DNA from: Streptomyces canus
GTDB lineage: Bacteria > Actinomycetota > Actinomycetes > Streptomycetales > Streptomycetaceae
Assembly (NCBI RefSeq): GCF_041435015.1
Contig: NZ_CP107989.1
Span: forward strand, 9,982,001 to 10,046,000
Direction: 5' to 3'
Length of the DNA stretch: 64,000 nt
The notes under the pieces: model-generated
The model's input: the letters and a program-made list of their open reading frames with translations, nothing else
Told to the model about the DNA's origin: nothing
The model's database searches: none
Program-made: the position numbers and the translations under genes
Shown: one piece after another, positions 51,410-59,476 of the stretch
Position numbering within the stretch: position 1 is the stretch's first letter
How the letters are laid out: each line of letters begins with the position of its first letter

Positions 51410-52549
51410 GTGAGCCATGCAATCCGAAGGGCCAGCGAACTGGCCCTGGACGAGACGACGGTCACCGCACTTCGGGCCGCGCTGAAGAGCACCGCCGACG
51501 AGGTCGTCCAGGCGATCATCGACGAGGTCCCTCCCTACGCCAACGCCCTTTCGGGCCACATGGGCGCCACCATCCGCCGAGCCGTCCGCACCGCCCTGGG
51601 GCACTACCTGGACCTCGCGAGCGGGAACGCCACAGGCGGCGACGCCGGTGACGCCGCCTATGAGCTGGGCCGCGGCGAGGTGCGCGACGGCCGTTCGATG
51701 GACGCCCTGCTCAGCGCCTATCGTGTCGGCGCCCGCGTGGCCTGGCGATGCCTGGCAGCGGGTGCCGTACCCGCAGGTCTTCCCGCCGCCGAGGTCGCCA
51801 AGTTCGCCGAGCTGACCTTCGCCTACATCGACGAGCTCTCCGCCGCGAGCGCCGCGGGCCACGCCGACGAGCTGGCCGCCCGAGGCAGGGACCAGGAGCG
51901 CCACCTGGAACACCTGGCCCGCGACCTCCTCGCCGGCGCGAGCCCGGACCTGCTGCTGGCCTCTGTTCAACGGGCCGGGTGGCAGCCTCCGGTTTCGCTG
52001 ACCGCGGTCCTGCTGCCCGCGGCCCAGGCCCGGCCCGCCTACCGCGCGCTCGACCCGAGCACCCTCGTCCTCGACGATCTGCCGGATGCCACCGGTGTGC
52101 TGCTCGTCCCCGATGCCGACCGATCACATCTCTTGCGGCAGCTGACCGACCGCACCGCTGTGGTCGGCCCGGCCAGGCCATGGACGCGTGCGTCCGCCTC
52201 GTACGCACGAGCCATGCGCGCGCGCTTGCTCTCCTCTGATATTCGCGACACCGAGGACCACCTGCCCGAGCTGGTGCTGAGCGCCGACGTGGACGCGTTC
52301 GCAGACCTGCGTGCCCGGGCCCTCGCACCGTTGCGGACCTTGCCTGTCGCGACCGCGCGGCGGCTGGAGGAGACGTTGCGGGCGTGGCTGCTGCACCAGG
52401 GCAGGCGGGACGAGGTGGCGGCGGCGTTGTTCATCCATCCCCAGACAGTCCGGTACCGGATGTCGCAGGTGCGGGAGCTGTTTCCGGATCTCGCATCGCC
52501 ACAACGGGTCCTCGAACTGACGCTGGCGGTCGGTCTTCGGGACACCTGA
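51410..52549 (+). CDS. PucR/CdaR-type transcriptional regulator
   Basis: 379 residues from a GTG at 51410. A helical N-terminal domain (FAELTFAYIDELSAASAAGH) resembles the sensing domain of PucR/CdaR-type regulators. The C-terminal helix-turn-helix (HQGRRDEVAAALFIHPQTVR, YRMSQVRELFPDLASPQRVL) is the PucR HTH_30 domain, in which the typical phrase is AxxLxxHxNTVRYRL. It is transcribed divergently from the desaturase/reductase operon and probably controls it. The ligand is unknown, fatty acid status being a plausible cue. Confidence 0.85.
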   Translation: MSHAIRRASELALDETTVTALRAALKSTADEVVQAIIDEVPPYANALSGHMGATIRRAVRTALGHYLDLASGNATGGDAGDAAYELGRGEVRDGRSMDALLSAYRVGARVAWRCLAAGAVPAGLPAAEVAKFAELTFAYIDELSAASAAGHADELAARGRDQERHLEHLARDLLAGASPDLLLASVQRAGWQPPVSLTAVLLPAAQARPAYRALDPSTLVLDDLPDATGVLLVPDADRSHLLRQLTDRTAVVGPARPWTRASASYARAMRARLLSSDIRDTEDHLPELVLSADVDAFADLRARALAPLRTLPVATARRLEETLRAWLLHQGRRDEVAAALFIHPQTVRYRMSQVRELFPDLASPQRVLELTLAVGLRDT

Positions 52550-53107
52550 CGCGTACGTCGACCGTCCACGACCGCGTCCGCGAGGGGCCGAGGAATCGTG
52601 CCTCGTTCTCGGTGCCGTCAGCTGCCTCATGCGGCCCCGGGGAAGAGGGGTATGAGCCAGCTGAGACCGGGGTTGACGCGCAGACCGGACAAGGCCTCGG
52701 GAAGCCCGTCGGGGGCGCTGTCTCTGAGAAGCGCGGTCGCGGATACGGCTCGACCGGATCCGGTGGACGATGTGCACCGGCCCGCTCGTCGCGCTCATCG
52801 AGCATCTGGTCGGTGATCTGTGCCGCTATGCCCTGGAAAACGGCTTTCCCGTCGTCGTGGAGGGGGCTGTCCGGGCACGAGCTGACCCACGGGCGCGCGT
52901 CGGGCGGCAGCTGGGTGACAGGCGGGACGGCCAGGCCGGGTCACCAGGGGCGGGGGCAGGGCCGCTCGCGGCGGGCACCACCGTGGTTCTGCGACGGCTC
53001 CGTGCCTCCCCTCCGACAGGTCAGCCGGACGACCGACCGGGCCGGCCTGGCACTCCGCGCGAGGGATGATGGGGATGGAATGACGGAACGTGAGGTCAGG
53101 AGCTTCC
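52550..53107. other. Intergenic stretch with a possible kinase fragment
   Basis: No complete gene. The plus frame 52770-52860 reads LVALIEHLVGDLCRYALENG and FPVVVEG, resembling the middle of small P-loop kinases (RYALDxGFxVVxEG), then loses homology. The P-loop itself is not recognisable upstream. It is probably gene debris. Confidence 0.3.
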
Positions 53108-53446
53108 ATGGCGAACCGGGTTCACCGACCCCGTGAGGACGCGGAGTTCAATTTCATCCTCGGGATGAGCGCAGTCCCGGTGCTCGCATACTTCACCGGG
53201 ACCTGGCCCAAGGCAATCGAGCCCTGCCGGGTGATGGACCTCGTCGTGGGTGGCATCGCCGACGACTACAGCGGCCGCCTGACGGCCGTCCGCACCGACA
53301 TCACGCGTTGCCCGGCCACAACCGAGCGATACGGGATCGCCGGAGCCCCGTCCTACGTCCTGCTGAAGGAGGGAGAGGCGGTGGCGCACGGCACGGGGCC
53401 TAGGACCACCGCCGAGGTACGGAAGTTCCTGGACGGCCACCTCTGA
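53108..53446 (+). CDS. Thioredoxin-fold protein with a single active-site cysteine
   Basis: 112 residues; ATG 53108 has AGGAG six bases upstream. SAVPVLAYFTGTWPKAIEPC, TAVRTDITRCPATTERYGIA and GAPSYVLLKEGEAVAHGTGP match the thioredoxin fold, including the cis-proline (GAP). The usual WCGPC active site reads WPKAIEPC: the first cysteine is lost and the loop is three residues longer. Another cysteine sits in DITRCPATT. It cannot use the normal dithiol cycle, so it may act as a single-cysteine redox sensor, a chaperone, or through glutathione-like mycothiol chemistry. It is monocistronic. Confidence 0.75.
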   Translation: MANRVHRPREDAEFNFILGMSAVPVLAYFTGTWPKAIEPCRVMDLVVGGIADDYSGRLTAVRTDITRCPATTERYGIAGAPSYVLLKEGEAVAHGTGPRTTAEVRKFLDGHL

Positions 53447-53628
53447 GCGACCGCTGCGGCACAAGGCCGCGAACGCCCGTCACGTCTCATCTATGGGAGC
53501 TGCGCCTGGCGCCAGACCGCATCCCCGTCATCTACGGCGGATCCGCCACCATCGGCGGTCGGTGAGAACTGACACGGCTCCGCTCGGCATCGTCCTGCCG
53601 CGTGCGCTGGTACTGCGGCTGGAATCGG

Positions 53629-54390
53629 TCACGAAGGCCTGACCGCCGATACGGCGGTGACGGTCACGGTGTCGTCGCACTCGGCGAACTGCCCGTCGTC
53701 CAGGGCCACCTGGTGTGCCCCGGACCCCGGCAGCCGGACGACCATCGTGGGATACACCACGGGCGCCGAACCGGACACGCAGTACCCGTCGGCCTCTCCC
53801 TGCACCTGCACGAACGTCAGCTTCACCCACGCCGTGCCGCCGGGGGCCACCTTCACCGGCGCCGCGGCTCCGGTCGGCTTGACGGTGAGCGGCACGTTCA
53901 TCTCGGGAGAGCCGTTCCCGGCGCCGGCCACCGTGGGGTGCCCCTTGAGGACGCACGTCCGTCCGGACACGTTGGTGAACTCGACGACGGCCGCCCCGGT
54001 CCCCGTACCGGCCGGCCGCACGGCGGCCTGACGGGCGGTCGCCTTCAGACTGCCCGCGGAACAGGTCGCCGCCGAACCGCCCGAAGCGGGTGCGGACGAC
54101 GGGGGTGCGGAGGCGGCGGGGGAGGAGGAGTAGGGCGCGGAGGACGCGGGCCGGGAGGCGGAGGGCGTCGAGGGGCCGGACGGCGTGGAGGAACCGGAGG
54201 CGGAGCTGCCGGGCTTCGGGGCGCCGGGCGTGGAGGAGGAGGCCGCTGAGCTGACGGCCCCGGACGGGGTGACGCCACCGTCTCCGGTGTCCGTACCGCC
54301 CCCACCGGGCTGACATCCCGCCACCGCCAGCGCCGCCGAAGCCACAACGACCGCCACCGCCGAACCGCGCATTCCGTTCACGTACCGCAT
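53629..54390 (-). CDS. DUF4232-type lipoprotein
   Basis: 253 residues from ATG 54390. A signal peptide (MRGSAVAVVVASAALAVAGC) ends in a lipobox cysteine. A Ser/Pro/Gly linker (about 80 residues) precedes a DUF4232 domain: CSAGSLKATARQ, VVEFTNVSGRTCVLKGHPTV and APGGTAWVKLTF, with cysteines that likely pair. DUF4232 proteins are common cell-surface lipoproteins of Streptomyces with no known function. Monocistronic. The open frame starts 9 codons earlier, but the chosen ATG begins the signal. Confidence 0.8.
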   Translation of the reverse strand: MRYVNGMRGSAVAVVVASAALAVAGCQPGGGGTDTGDGGVTPSGAVSSAASSSTPGAPKPGSSASGSSTPSGPSTPSASRPASSAPYSSSPAASAPPSSAPASGGSAATCSAGSLKATARQAAVRPAGTGTGAAVVEFTNVSGRTCVLKGHPTVAGAGNGSPEMNVPLTVKPTGAAAPVKVAPGGTAWVKLTFVQVQGEADGYCVSGSAPVVYPTMVVRLPGSGAHQVALDDGQFAECDDTVTVTAVSAVRPS

Positions 54391-54723
54391 GCTGTCCCCC
54401 GAGTCCCAGTTGTCCAAAGCACGGCTCCTCGCCGCCCTCGTCGAACCAGACAGAACCGTGGAGCCGGCAGTTCTCCCTCACTCCGACCTGTGACCCACCG
54501 GTGACGAAATCCGGCCACAACCACCGTGGAACGCCCCGGCAGACCGAGCTCCTGACCTGCGCGGCCTCCAGGCGGAGGGCGTCGTTCTTGCCGGACGCAT
54601 CGATTCGATCCCCAGCGCCATGTCGCCCGCGAGGGTGACTAAGCGGTCTGTCCTGCGGATCTTTCGGGGCCCGGCGCTCCTGGCGCGGCTGCGTTACCCA
54701 ACGGCGCCAAGGTTGCCGGACAC
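54391..54723. other. Intergenic stretch, nothing recognised
   Basis: About 330 bases between the DUF4232 gene start and the kinase-like gene stop. No gene, repeat or RNA was seen. It should contain the promoter of the lipoprotein gene. Confidence 0.35.
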
Positions 54724-55248
54724 TCACGCGAGCGATGGCCACCGATCGGCGGCCCACTCCAGCCATCCTGACCACCCGGGAGGCGGACCTCCTATCTCAT
54801 GTCCATCAAGTTCTGTGGCGTCGGGCTCCTCGAACAGCGACCGCCAGTGCACGAGGTCCGTCTCGCTCATGTCGAAGGTCTGATCAGGGGTGGTCGACTG
54901 GCGATGGGCGATCCGAGCACGTTGGGTCTCATGGTCCACCGGCATGTATGCAAGGTGACAGGACGCGCCCACAGACATCACCAACCAGCGGATCGCGGAC
55001 CTCTCGTCACGAGACCAGCATCCGAAATCCAGGACCACGTTCGTTCCCAGCTTCAGTGCCTCCAGACCGAGCCAGAGCAGCCGTCCTTCCAGCACATCGC
55101 GCTTCCCGGCCGGCTGCGGATCGCCGAACAGCGGGAGCATCCACTCATCCGGCGTCAGCCGCAGCGCGCTGTGCTCCTTGGCCAGCTGCCGCGCTCTCGT
55201 GGTCTTTCCGGCCCCTGGCAGGCCGATCGTCAGGAACAACGCCGTCAC
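54724..55248 (-). CDS. Small P-loop kinase/ATPase
   Basis: 174 residues. A Walker A motif lies at the very start (MTALFLTIGLPGAGKTTRAR). It is followed by LRLTPDEWMLPLFGDPQPAG, then NVVLDFGCWSRDERSAIRWL, and an arginine-bearing lid (RARIAHRQ). The length and order match small AAA/zeta-toxin-like P-loop kinases that phosphorylate a small molecule or nucleotide. The substrate is not evident. It lies alone, about 120 bp from the MITE and on the same strand as the DinB gene beyond it. Confidence 0.8.
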   Translation of the reverse strand: MTALFLTIGLPGAGKTTRARQLAKEHSALRLTPDEWMLPLFGDPQPAGKRDVLEGRLLWLGLEALKLGTNVVLDFGCWSRDERSAIRWLVMSVGASCHLAYMPVDHETQRARIAHRQSTTPDQTFDMSETDLVHWRSLFEEPDATELDGHEIGGPPPGWSGWLEWAADRWPSLA

Positions 55249-55373
55249 GCCCAGATCTTGTCACGAAGGCCAAGTGATCACGGCTTGAGCGAAAGGTGGA
55301 TCGCTGCCGCGGCACGGTCACCGTGGCAACGATACGACTGTGGCTCCGCTCATGACCTGCACGACAGGTCTAG

Positions 55374-55536
55374 TGCCTCAGCAGGCAACGTTCGCCCCGT
55401 CGCGACGCCCGGCACGCCCTCTCGCCGCACCGGCCGAAAGCCCAAGTACATCCACAGTACGAGGACTTCCGGCCGGCACGCCGAGAGCACGCGCCGGACG
55501 CCGCTCCTCAACGGGCAAACGTTGCCTGCCGAGGCA
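55374..55536. mobile_element. MITE-like non-autonomous element
   Basis: Terminal inverted repeats of 24 bp (TGCCTCAGCAGGCAACGTTC at the left and its near-complement ending at 55536, two mismatches) bound a 163-bp non-coding core. CTAG on each side (55370-55373 and 55537-55540) is the target duplication, a YTAR site as used by IS5- and IS701-type enzymes. There is no transposase gene. The right CTAG supplies the TAG stop of the DinB gene, so the insertion left that gene intact. Confidence 0.8.
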
Positions 55537-56052
55537 CTAGGCGCCGGTCCTCCCGTCGATGAGCTCACGCACGATGTCGAGGTGGCCGTTATGGCGGGAC
55601 GTCTCCTCAATGAGGTGGAGGATCACCCACCGGAGGTCGACCTGGCGGCCGTCGCTGATGGGACGCTTGGCCGTCGGGTCCAGGTCGTGTTCGGACACCA
55701 GTCCACGGTAGCGGGCGCCCTGCTCCTCGTACTCGGCGAGAAACTGGGGCAACGGGATAGCGACTGCTGTCCGCATCTCAGGGTCGGGATCATCGTCGGT
55801 CGCCTCGGTGAGCGGCCCCGCGAGCTCCTCGCCCAGAAACATCACGTGGAACCAATAGTGCTCGACCCAACGCAGATGGCTGATCAACCCGCACCACGTC
55901 ATCAGCGGCGAACTCGGAAGCGGGGCCCTGCAGGCGTCGTCGGCGGACACTCCCTCACACTTGGCACGCGCGGTGTCACGGGCGTAATCCAGGAAGGTGA
56001 CCGGCTGCGCACGCTCGTCCCACGCAGGAGGCGTGTCGGTTCGTTGTGTCAT
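55537..56052 (-). CDS. DinB-family (DUF664-like) protein
   Basis: 171 residues from ATG 56052. PLMTWCGLISHLRWVEHYWF and LRWVILHLIEETSRHNGHLD followed by IVRELIDGRTGA are the DUF664/DinB four-helix bundle with the metal-binding pattern H-x(n)-H...H (SHLRWVEH, HLIEETSRHNGH). Members bind a metal and include mycothiol- and bacillithiol-dependent S-transferases. It is monocistronic. Its TAG stop lies in the CTAG duplicated by the adjoining MITE. Confidence 0.88.
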   Translation of the reverse strand: MTQRTDTPPAWDERAQPVTFLDYARDTARAKCEGVSADDACRAPLPSSPLMTWCGLISHLRWVEHYWFHVMFLGEELAGPLTEATDDDPDPEMRTAVAIPLPQFLAEYEEQGARYRGLVSEHDLDPTAKRPISDGRQVDLRWVILHLIEETSRHNGHLDIVRELIDGRTGA

Positions 56053-56553
56053 CGCCAGGAGTTTCCCGCAGCTCGGCACGGGTGTCGACCCAATCGATGG
56101 GACGCTGCCACAGCATCGGCCGTGCTCGAGAGAGCCCGGCAGGATCCGCCGGACAGGCCTAGCCGCGGGTGCTGGTGTAGCGCACGCCCGCCCCCACTTC
56201 TCCTGCGCCGGCTGCATGCATCACTGGCACAGCGGGCTGCCGCCGGAGCCGTAGCGGTGGGTCCGTGCGCGGACTCCTTGGCCCTGGACGAGGTCGGGGG
56301 AGTTCTGCTGATCGACGTCGGCTGCCGGCTCCGTGACGGGAAGGATGATGTCCTCCGCCACCGCCGGCGAGCCGGCCTGGCTTGTCAGCGACTGCCTCGG
56401 GCTGGCGTTCACCGAGCGCGACAGCGATGACCGGGGCGTCTACCACCTCGCCACCAGCCTCAACGGACGGATCGAGATCCAGCCCAAGGCAATCCCCGGC
56501 GACGGCAGCCGCGGTGTGTTCGCTCGTCCTCGTCGACACCGCCCTGGACCTGA
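56053..56553. other. Intergenic stretch with an unassigned fragment
   Basis: About 500 bases. The plus frame 56333-56530 reads PAWLVSDCLGLAFTERDSDD and VYHLATSLNGRIEIQPKAIP, which looks like part of a real protein but has no clear start, and its 3' end runs into the membrane gene on the other strand. Probably a gene remnant; family unknown. Confidence 0.35.
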
Positions 56554-57138
56554 CTACAGGCCAGGAGCGGCGAATCCGTTGAGGGCCCACAGCGCGGCCG
56601 AGTACCACAACACCCCGATGGCGCCGAACAGGGCGCTTCCGGCGGCCGGGAGCATCCAGCTGGGCAGACGACGGCTGCGCACCACCAGTACCTTGGCGAC
56701 GAACGCTCCATACAGCGCGCAGCCGGCAACCGAGTGCAGGAAGACCCGGGTGCTCGTGGTCTCCACGCCGTAGGTGCGGACGCAGTGGTAGGCGATGGGC
56801 GCCGACAGCAGGAAGGCGGCCCATCCCACCACTCGGTGCGAGAATCGGACCCTGCGGGGCGCGGCTGCGAGGCCGGGGAGTCGCCCGTACATCCACAGGG
56901 CCAGCAGAAGCTGGACGAGCGCGAGGCCGAACAGGGCGCTGCCCAGACGGGCCTTGAGGGTGACCGCCGCGGCGCCGTGGGCGCCGAACAGGCCCGTCGT
57001 GTACTGGGGGCTATGGTGCCGACCGGTCACCCAGATCGCCCCCGCCACGGCCACTGGCAGGACGGCGCCCAGCGCGAGGGCGGCAGCCTGCGCGGGAGAG
57101 TACCGCCGGGGGGTTCGGTGACCGGTCCTCATCGTCAC
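56554..57138 (-). CDS. Four-helix membrane protein, DUF6529-like
   Basis: 194 residues with hydrophobic segments AALALGAVLPVAVAGAIWVT, ALFGLALVQLLLALWMYG, VVGWAAFLLSAPIAYHCV and AALWALNGFAAPG. Histidines in FSHRVVGWAAF, AYHCVRTYG and FLHSVAGCALYGAF are spaced as in cytochrome b561-like haem-binding membrane proteins. It lies 31 bp downstream of the COG4315-type lipoprotein gene, a pairing common in actinobacteria, and may form with it a small envelope electron-transfer unit. Confidence 0.75.
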   Translation of the reverse strand: MTMRTGHRTPRRYSPAQAAALALGAVLPVAVAGAIWVTGRHHSPQYTTGLFGAHGAAAVTLKARLGSALFGLALVQLLLALWMYGRLPGLAAAPRRVRFSHRVVGWAAFLLSAPIAYHCVRTYGVETTSTRVFLHSVAGCALYGAFVAKVLVVRSRRLPSWMLPAAGSALFGAIGVLWYSAALWALNGFAAPGL

Positions 57139-57169
57139 GTCGGCTGCCTCCTCGCGCGCGCGTCGCCGG

Positions 57170-57721
57170 TCAACTCAGGTCAACCTTGTTGCCGCCGGCA
57201 TCGAGTACGTACCACTCAGCACCGAACTGGTTCAGAGCCTGGCCGTTCGTGTCGCCCGGCGTGGAGTCTCCTGCGTACCCGTAGAGCGGGTGCCCGTGGT
57301 AGGTGACCTGCGTCGTGCCGTCGGACCGCTTCGACGTGCCCAGCAGGCTGGACTTCGCCGAGCCGCCGACCGAGGGCGACCCGGAGGTCAGCAGTGGCGG
57401 CCAGGCGGTGGCGCACGCCCCGTCGCAGGTCGAGGTCGTCGACTTGTCCGCCTCGAACAGGTAGAGGGTACGGCCCTTCCCGTCGACCAGAATGGTGCCG
57501 AGCTTTCCGGCAGAGGCGGTCTTCACCATGGCCTGCGCACCGGCCGACGCGCTGCTCGACGATGGGGGCGGACTGGTGCTCTGGCTCGGCGCGCCGCTCG
57601 TGGCCGTGCTCGACGGCGTCGCTGATGACGAGGAACCACCGTCACCGCTGGAACAGCCACTCGCGGCAGCGATCGTCACAAGCGCGGCCGACCACACGAC
57701 GGCCAGGCGGATACACCTCAT
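57170..57721 (-). CDS. COG4315-type secreted-repeat lipoprotein
   Basis: 183 residues from ATG 57721 (GGAGC five bases upstream). A signal peptide (LAVVWSAALVTIAAASGC) ends in a lipobox cysteine, and a Ser/Thr linker follows. Two repeats with the family pattern are visible: LGTILVDGKGRTLYLFEADK with CDGACATAWPPLLTSG, and QVTYHGHPLYGYAGDSTPGD with EWYVLDAGGNKVDL. COG4315 lipoproteins are exported and of unknown biochemical function. First gene of a two-gene operon with the DUF6529-like membrane protein. Confidence 0.85.
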   Translation of the reverse strand: MRCIRLAVVWSAALVTIAAASGCSSGDGGSSSSATPSSTATSGAPSQSTSPPPSSSSASAGAQAMVKTASAGKLGTILVDGKGRTLYLFEADKSTTSTCDGACATAWPPLLTSGSPSVGGSAKSSLLGTSKRSDGTTQVTYHGHPLYGYAGDSTPGDTNGQALNQFGAEWYVLDAGGNKVDLS

Positions 57722-58038
57722 AACAGCTCCAATCATGGGTGAGGGCCCGACGTCTGACAGGCGGGTGAACGTATACTCCCCCCGGCCTCCGACCCGCGCC
57801 GCCCCACAGGGCCAAGGGCGCCCTGGGATTCACCGAGATGGGTGGTGAATGGACGGCGGACCGCATCTCCAGCCTTCGCTGGGCCGGAGACCGTCTCCTG
57901 GCCATGTGCACACGGTGCCCTGAATTCGGGGACTCCACTGGGTCCTGTTGCACACGTCAGGAAATGCGAAAACGCTGCAAAGGCGTTTGGGATTGGGGGC
58001 TGCCGCGTTTCGCGGCGTCGCACACCATCAGGCCTGAC
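57722..58038. other. Intergenic stretch with the lipoprotein promoter region
   Basis: About 320 bases. A relatively AT-rich patch (gtgaacgtatactcccc at about 57761-57777) could be the minus-strand promoter -10 region of the lipoprotein operon. No gene is supported. Confidence 0.35.
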
Positions 58039-58430
58039 ATGCCGGCGACGGAATTTCAGACGTTCGCCGAGCTCTGCGGCGCGCAGTTCCCCAAGGCCGT
58101 CAAGAAGATCACCGACGACCAGACCGAGGTGATGGAGTTCTACGACCTCCCCGCCGAGCACTGGATCCACCGGCGCACCACGAACCCCATCGAGTCCACG
58201 TTCGCCACCGTCTGGCTGCGGACCGAGGTCACCCGCGGCGCCGGCTCCCGCACCGCAGCCCTCGCCAAGGTGTTCAAGCTCATCGAGTCCGTCCAGGCCC
58301 GCCGGCGGGCCGTGAAGCAACCCACCGTCGCACTCGTCCGGGCCGGGGCCCCACTTCGTATGTGGTCAGCTCATCGAACGCCACCAGCCCCTGGTGGCAT
58401 GAACCAACCTGCCGATCCACAGGAACTGGC
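58039..58430 (+). pseudogene. IS256-family transposase C-terminal fragment
   Basis: The frame from 58039 reads TFAELCGAQFPKAVKKITDD, then FYDLPAEHWIHRRTTNPIES and TFATVWLRTEVTRGAGSRTA, with VFKLIESVQARRRAVKQP. TNPIESTFATVRLRT and GAGSR are diagnostic of IS256/Mutator transposases. Only about the last 110 codons remain, and the very end is in a shifted frame (HFVCGQLIERHQPLVA ending near 58430), so it is a dead fragment. Confidence 0.8.
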
Positions 58431-58453
58431 AATTACTCTGCCGCCCGCGGCAG

Positions 58454-58491
58454 TCAGGAAGTGTTCAGGTTTCCGGTGGCACGGTCGGGCC
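58454..58491 (+). promoter_or_regulatory. Promoter block with 11-bp-spaced direct repeats, first COG4705 gene
   Basis: TCAGG at 58454 and again at 58465 are separated by exactly 11 bp, the spacing of OmpR-family binding sites. The downstream part (TGGCACGGTCGG) and the repeats are matched at 59339-59376 upstream of the second COG4705 gene, about 28 of 38 positions. The ATG at 58494 follows almost at once, so the transcript has a very short leader or the block lies around -35/-10 of a leaderless promoter. Confidence 0.6.
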
Positions 58492-58493
58492 TC

Positions 58494-59324
58494 ATGACTT
58501 CTGAGACTTCTGAGACAGCGGCGGACCACGGGCCCGCCCCGAGTATCCACGGCCACCGGTGGCGCTGGAACAAGGTGCCCGAAGTCACCGTGTACTTCTG
58601 GGTGATCAAGGTGTTGTGCACGACGGTCGGCGAGACTGCGGCCGACCTGCTGAACGAGAAGGCCGGACTGGGTCTGACCGGTGTGTCGCTCCTGATGAGC
58701 GTGCTGCTGGCGGTGGTCCTCGTCGTCCAGTTCCGTACCACCGCCTACCGGCCCGGCGTGTACTGGACTGCGGTAGCCCTGATCAGCGTCGTCGGCACCC
58801 TGGTCAGTGACAATCTGACCGACAACATGGGCGTACCGCTGGAGACCACCACCGCGGTGTTCGCGGTCCTCCTGACGGCCGTGTTCGTCGCCTGGTACCG
58901 CAGCGAGCGGACACTGTCCATCCACAGCATCGACACCCTTCGCCGGGAGTCCTTCTACTGGCTGGCGGTCCTGTTCACCTTCGCGTTGGGCACGTCAGCC
59001 GGTGACCTGGTCGCCGAGCGCATGGCGCTGGGCTACTGGGTCTCAGCGGTCCTGTTCGCCCTGGCGATCGCCGCGGTAGCGGTGGCGCGCCTCGCGCTCG
59101 GGGCGAACGCCGTGTGGAGCTTCTGGATCGCTTACGTCCTCACCCGCCCGCTCGGTGCCTCGATGGGCGACTACCTCTCCCAGCCGACCGGCGACGGCGG
59201 CCTGGGCCTGGGCACCGTGGTGACCAGCGTGTTGTTCCTCGCGGTCATCCTCGGACTGGTGGTGTTCCTGGCGGTGACACGCAAGGACGTCACCGAGCCG
59301 GAGCGCCTCGCCCGTACGGCGTAA
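58494..59324 (+). CDS. COG4705 membrane protein, first paralogue
   Basis: 276 residues. Eight or so hydrophobic segments; each half begins with a repeat motif: VTVYFWVIKVLCTTVGETAA and SFYWLAVLFTFALGTSAGDL, and AYVLTRPLGASMGDYLSQPT near the end. The recurring TxGE/TxAGDxL/TRPLGAxxGDxL pattern is the hallmark of COG4705 integral membrane proteins, whose function is unknown; conserved acidic residues inside helices suggest ion or metal transport. A paralogue follows 152 bp downstream. Probably controlled by the adjacent response regulator through the 11-bp repeats upstream. Confidence 0.85.
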   Translation: MTSETSETAADHGPAPSIHGHRWRWNKVPEVTVYFWVIKVLCTTVGETAADLLNEKAGLGLTGVSLLMSVLLAVVLVVQFRTTAYRPGVYWTAVALISVVGTLVSDNLTDNMGVPLETTTAVFAVLLTAVFVAWYRSERTLSIHSIDTLRRESFYWLAVLFTFALGTSAGDLVAERMALGYWVSAVLFALAIAAVAVARLALGANAVWSFWIAYVLTRPLGASMGDYLSQPTGDGGLGLGTVVTSVLFLAVILGLVVFLAVTRKDVTEPERLARTA

Positions 59325-59338
59325 CCACCAGCGGGCGT

Positions 59339-59376
59339 TCAGGATGCGTTCAGATCACCACTGGCAGGGTCGGACG
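59339..59376 (+). promoter_or_regulatory. Promoter block with 11-bp-spaced direct repeats, second COG4705 gene
   Basis: TTCAGG at 59338 and TTCAGA at 59349 are 11 bp apart. The block TCAGGAtGcGTTCAGaT...TGGCAgGGTCGG aligns without gaps to the one at 58454-58491. The second gene's TTG is at 59477, leaving a leader of about 100 bases. The conservation of two non-coding blocks before two paralogues argues for shared control. Confidence 0.6.
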
Positions 59377-59476
59377 CCGACGCAACCGCCGCGCCGCGCG
59401 CGGTTGTCCCCACCGTCTCGCGGGGTGCTCGCCTTTTGATGAGCGCCCCGTGCCCTGCACGAATCAGGAGCACTCC

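Noticed and set aside
53196..53218. Thioredoxin active site read as frameshifted CGPC
   Set aside because: The frame is continuous on both sides and the codons around WPKAIEPC fit the fold without any indel, so the motif is genuinely altered.
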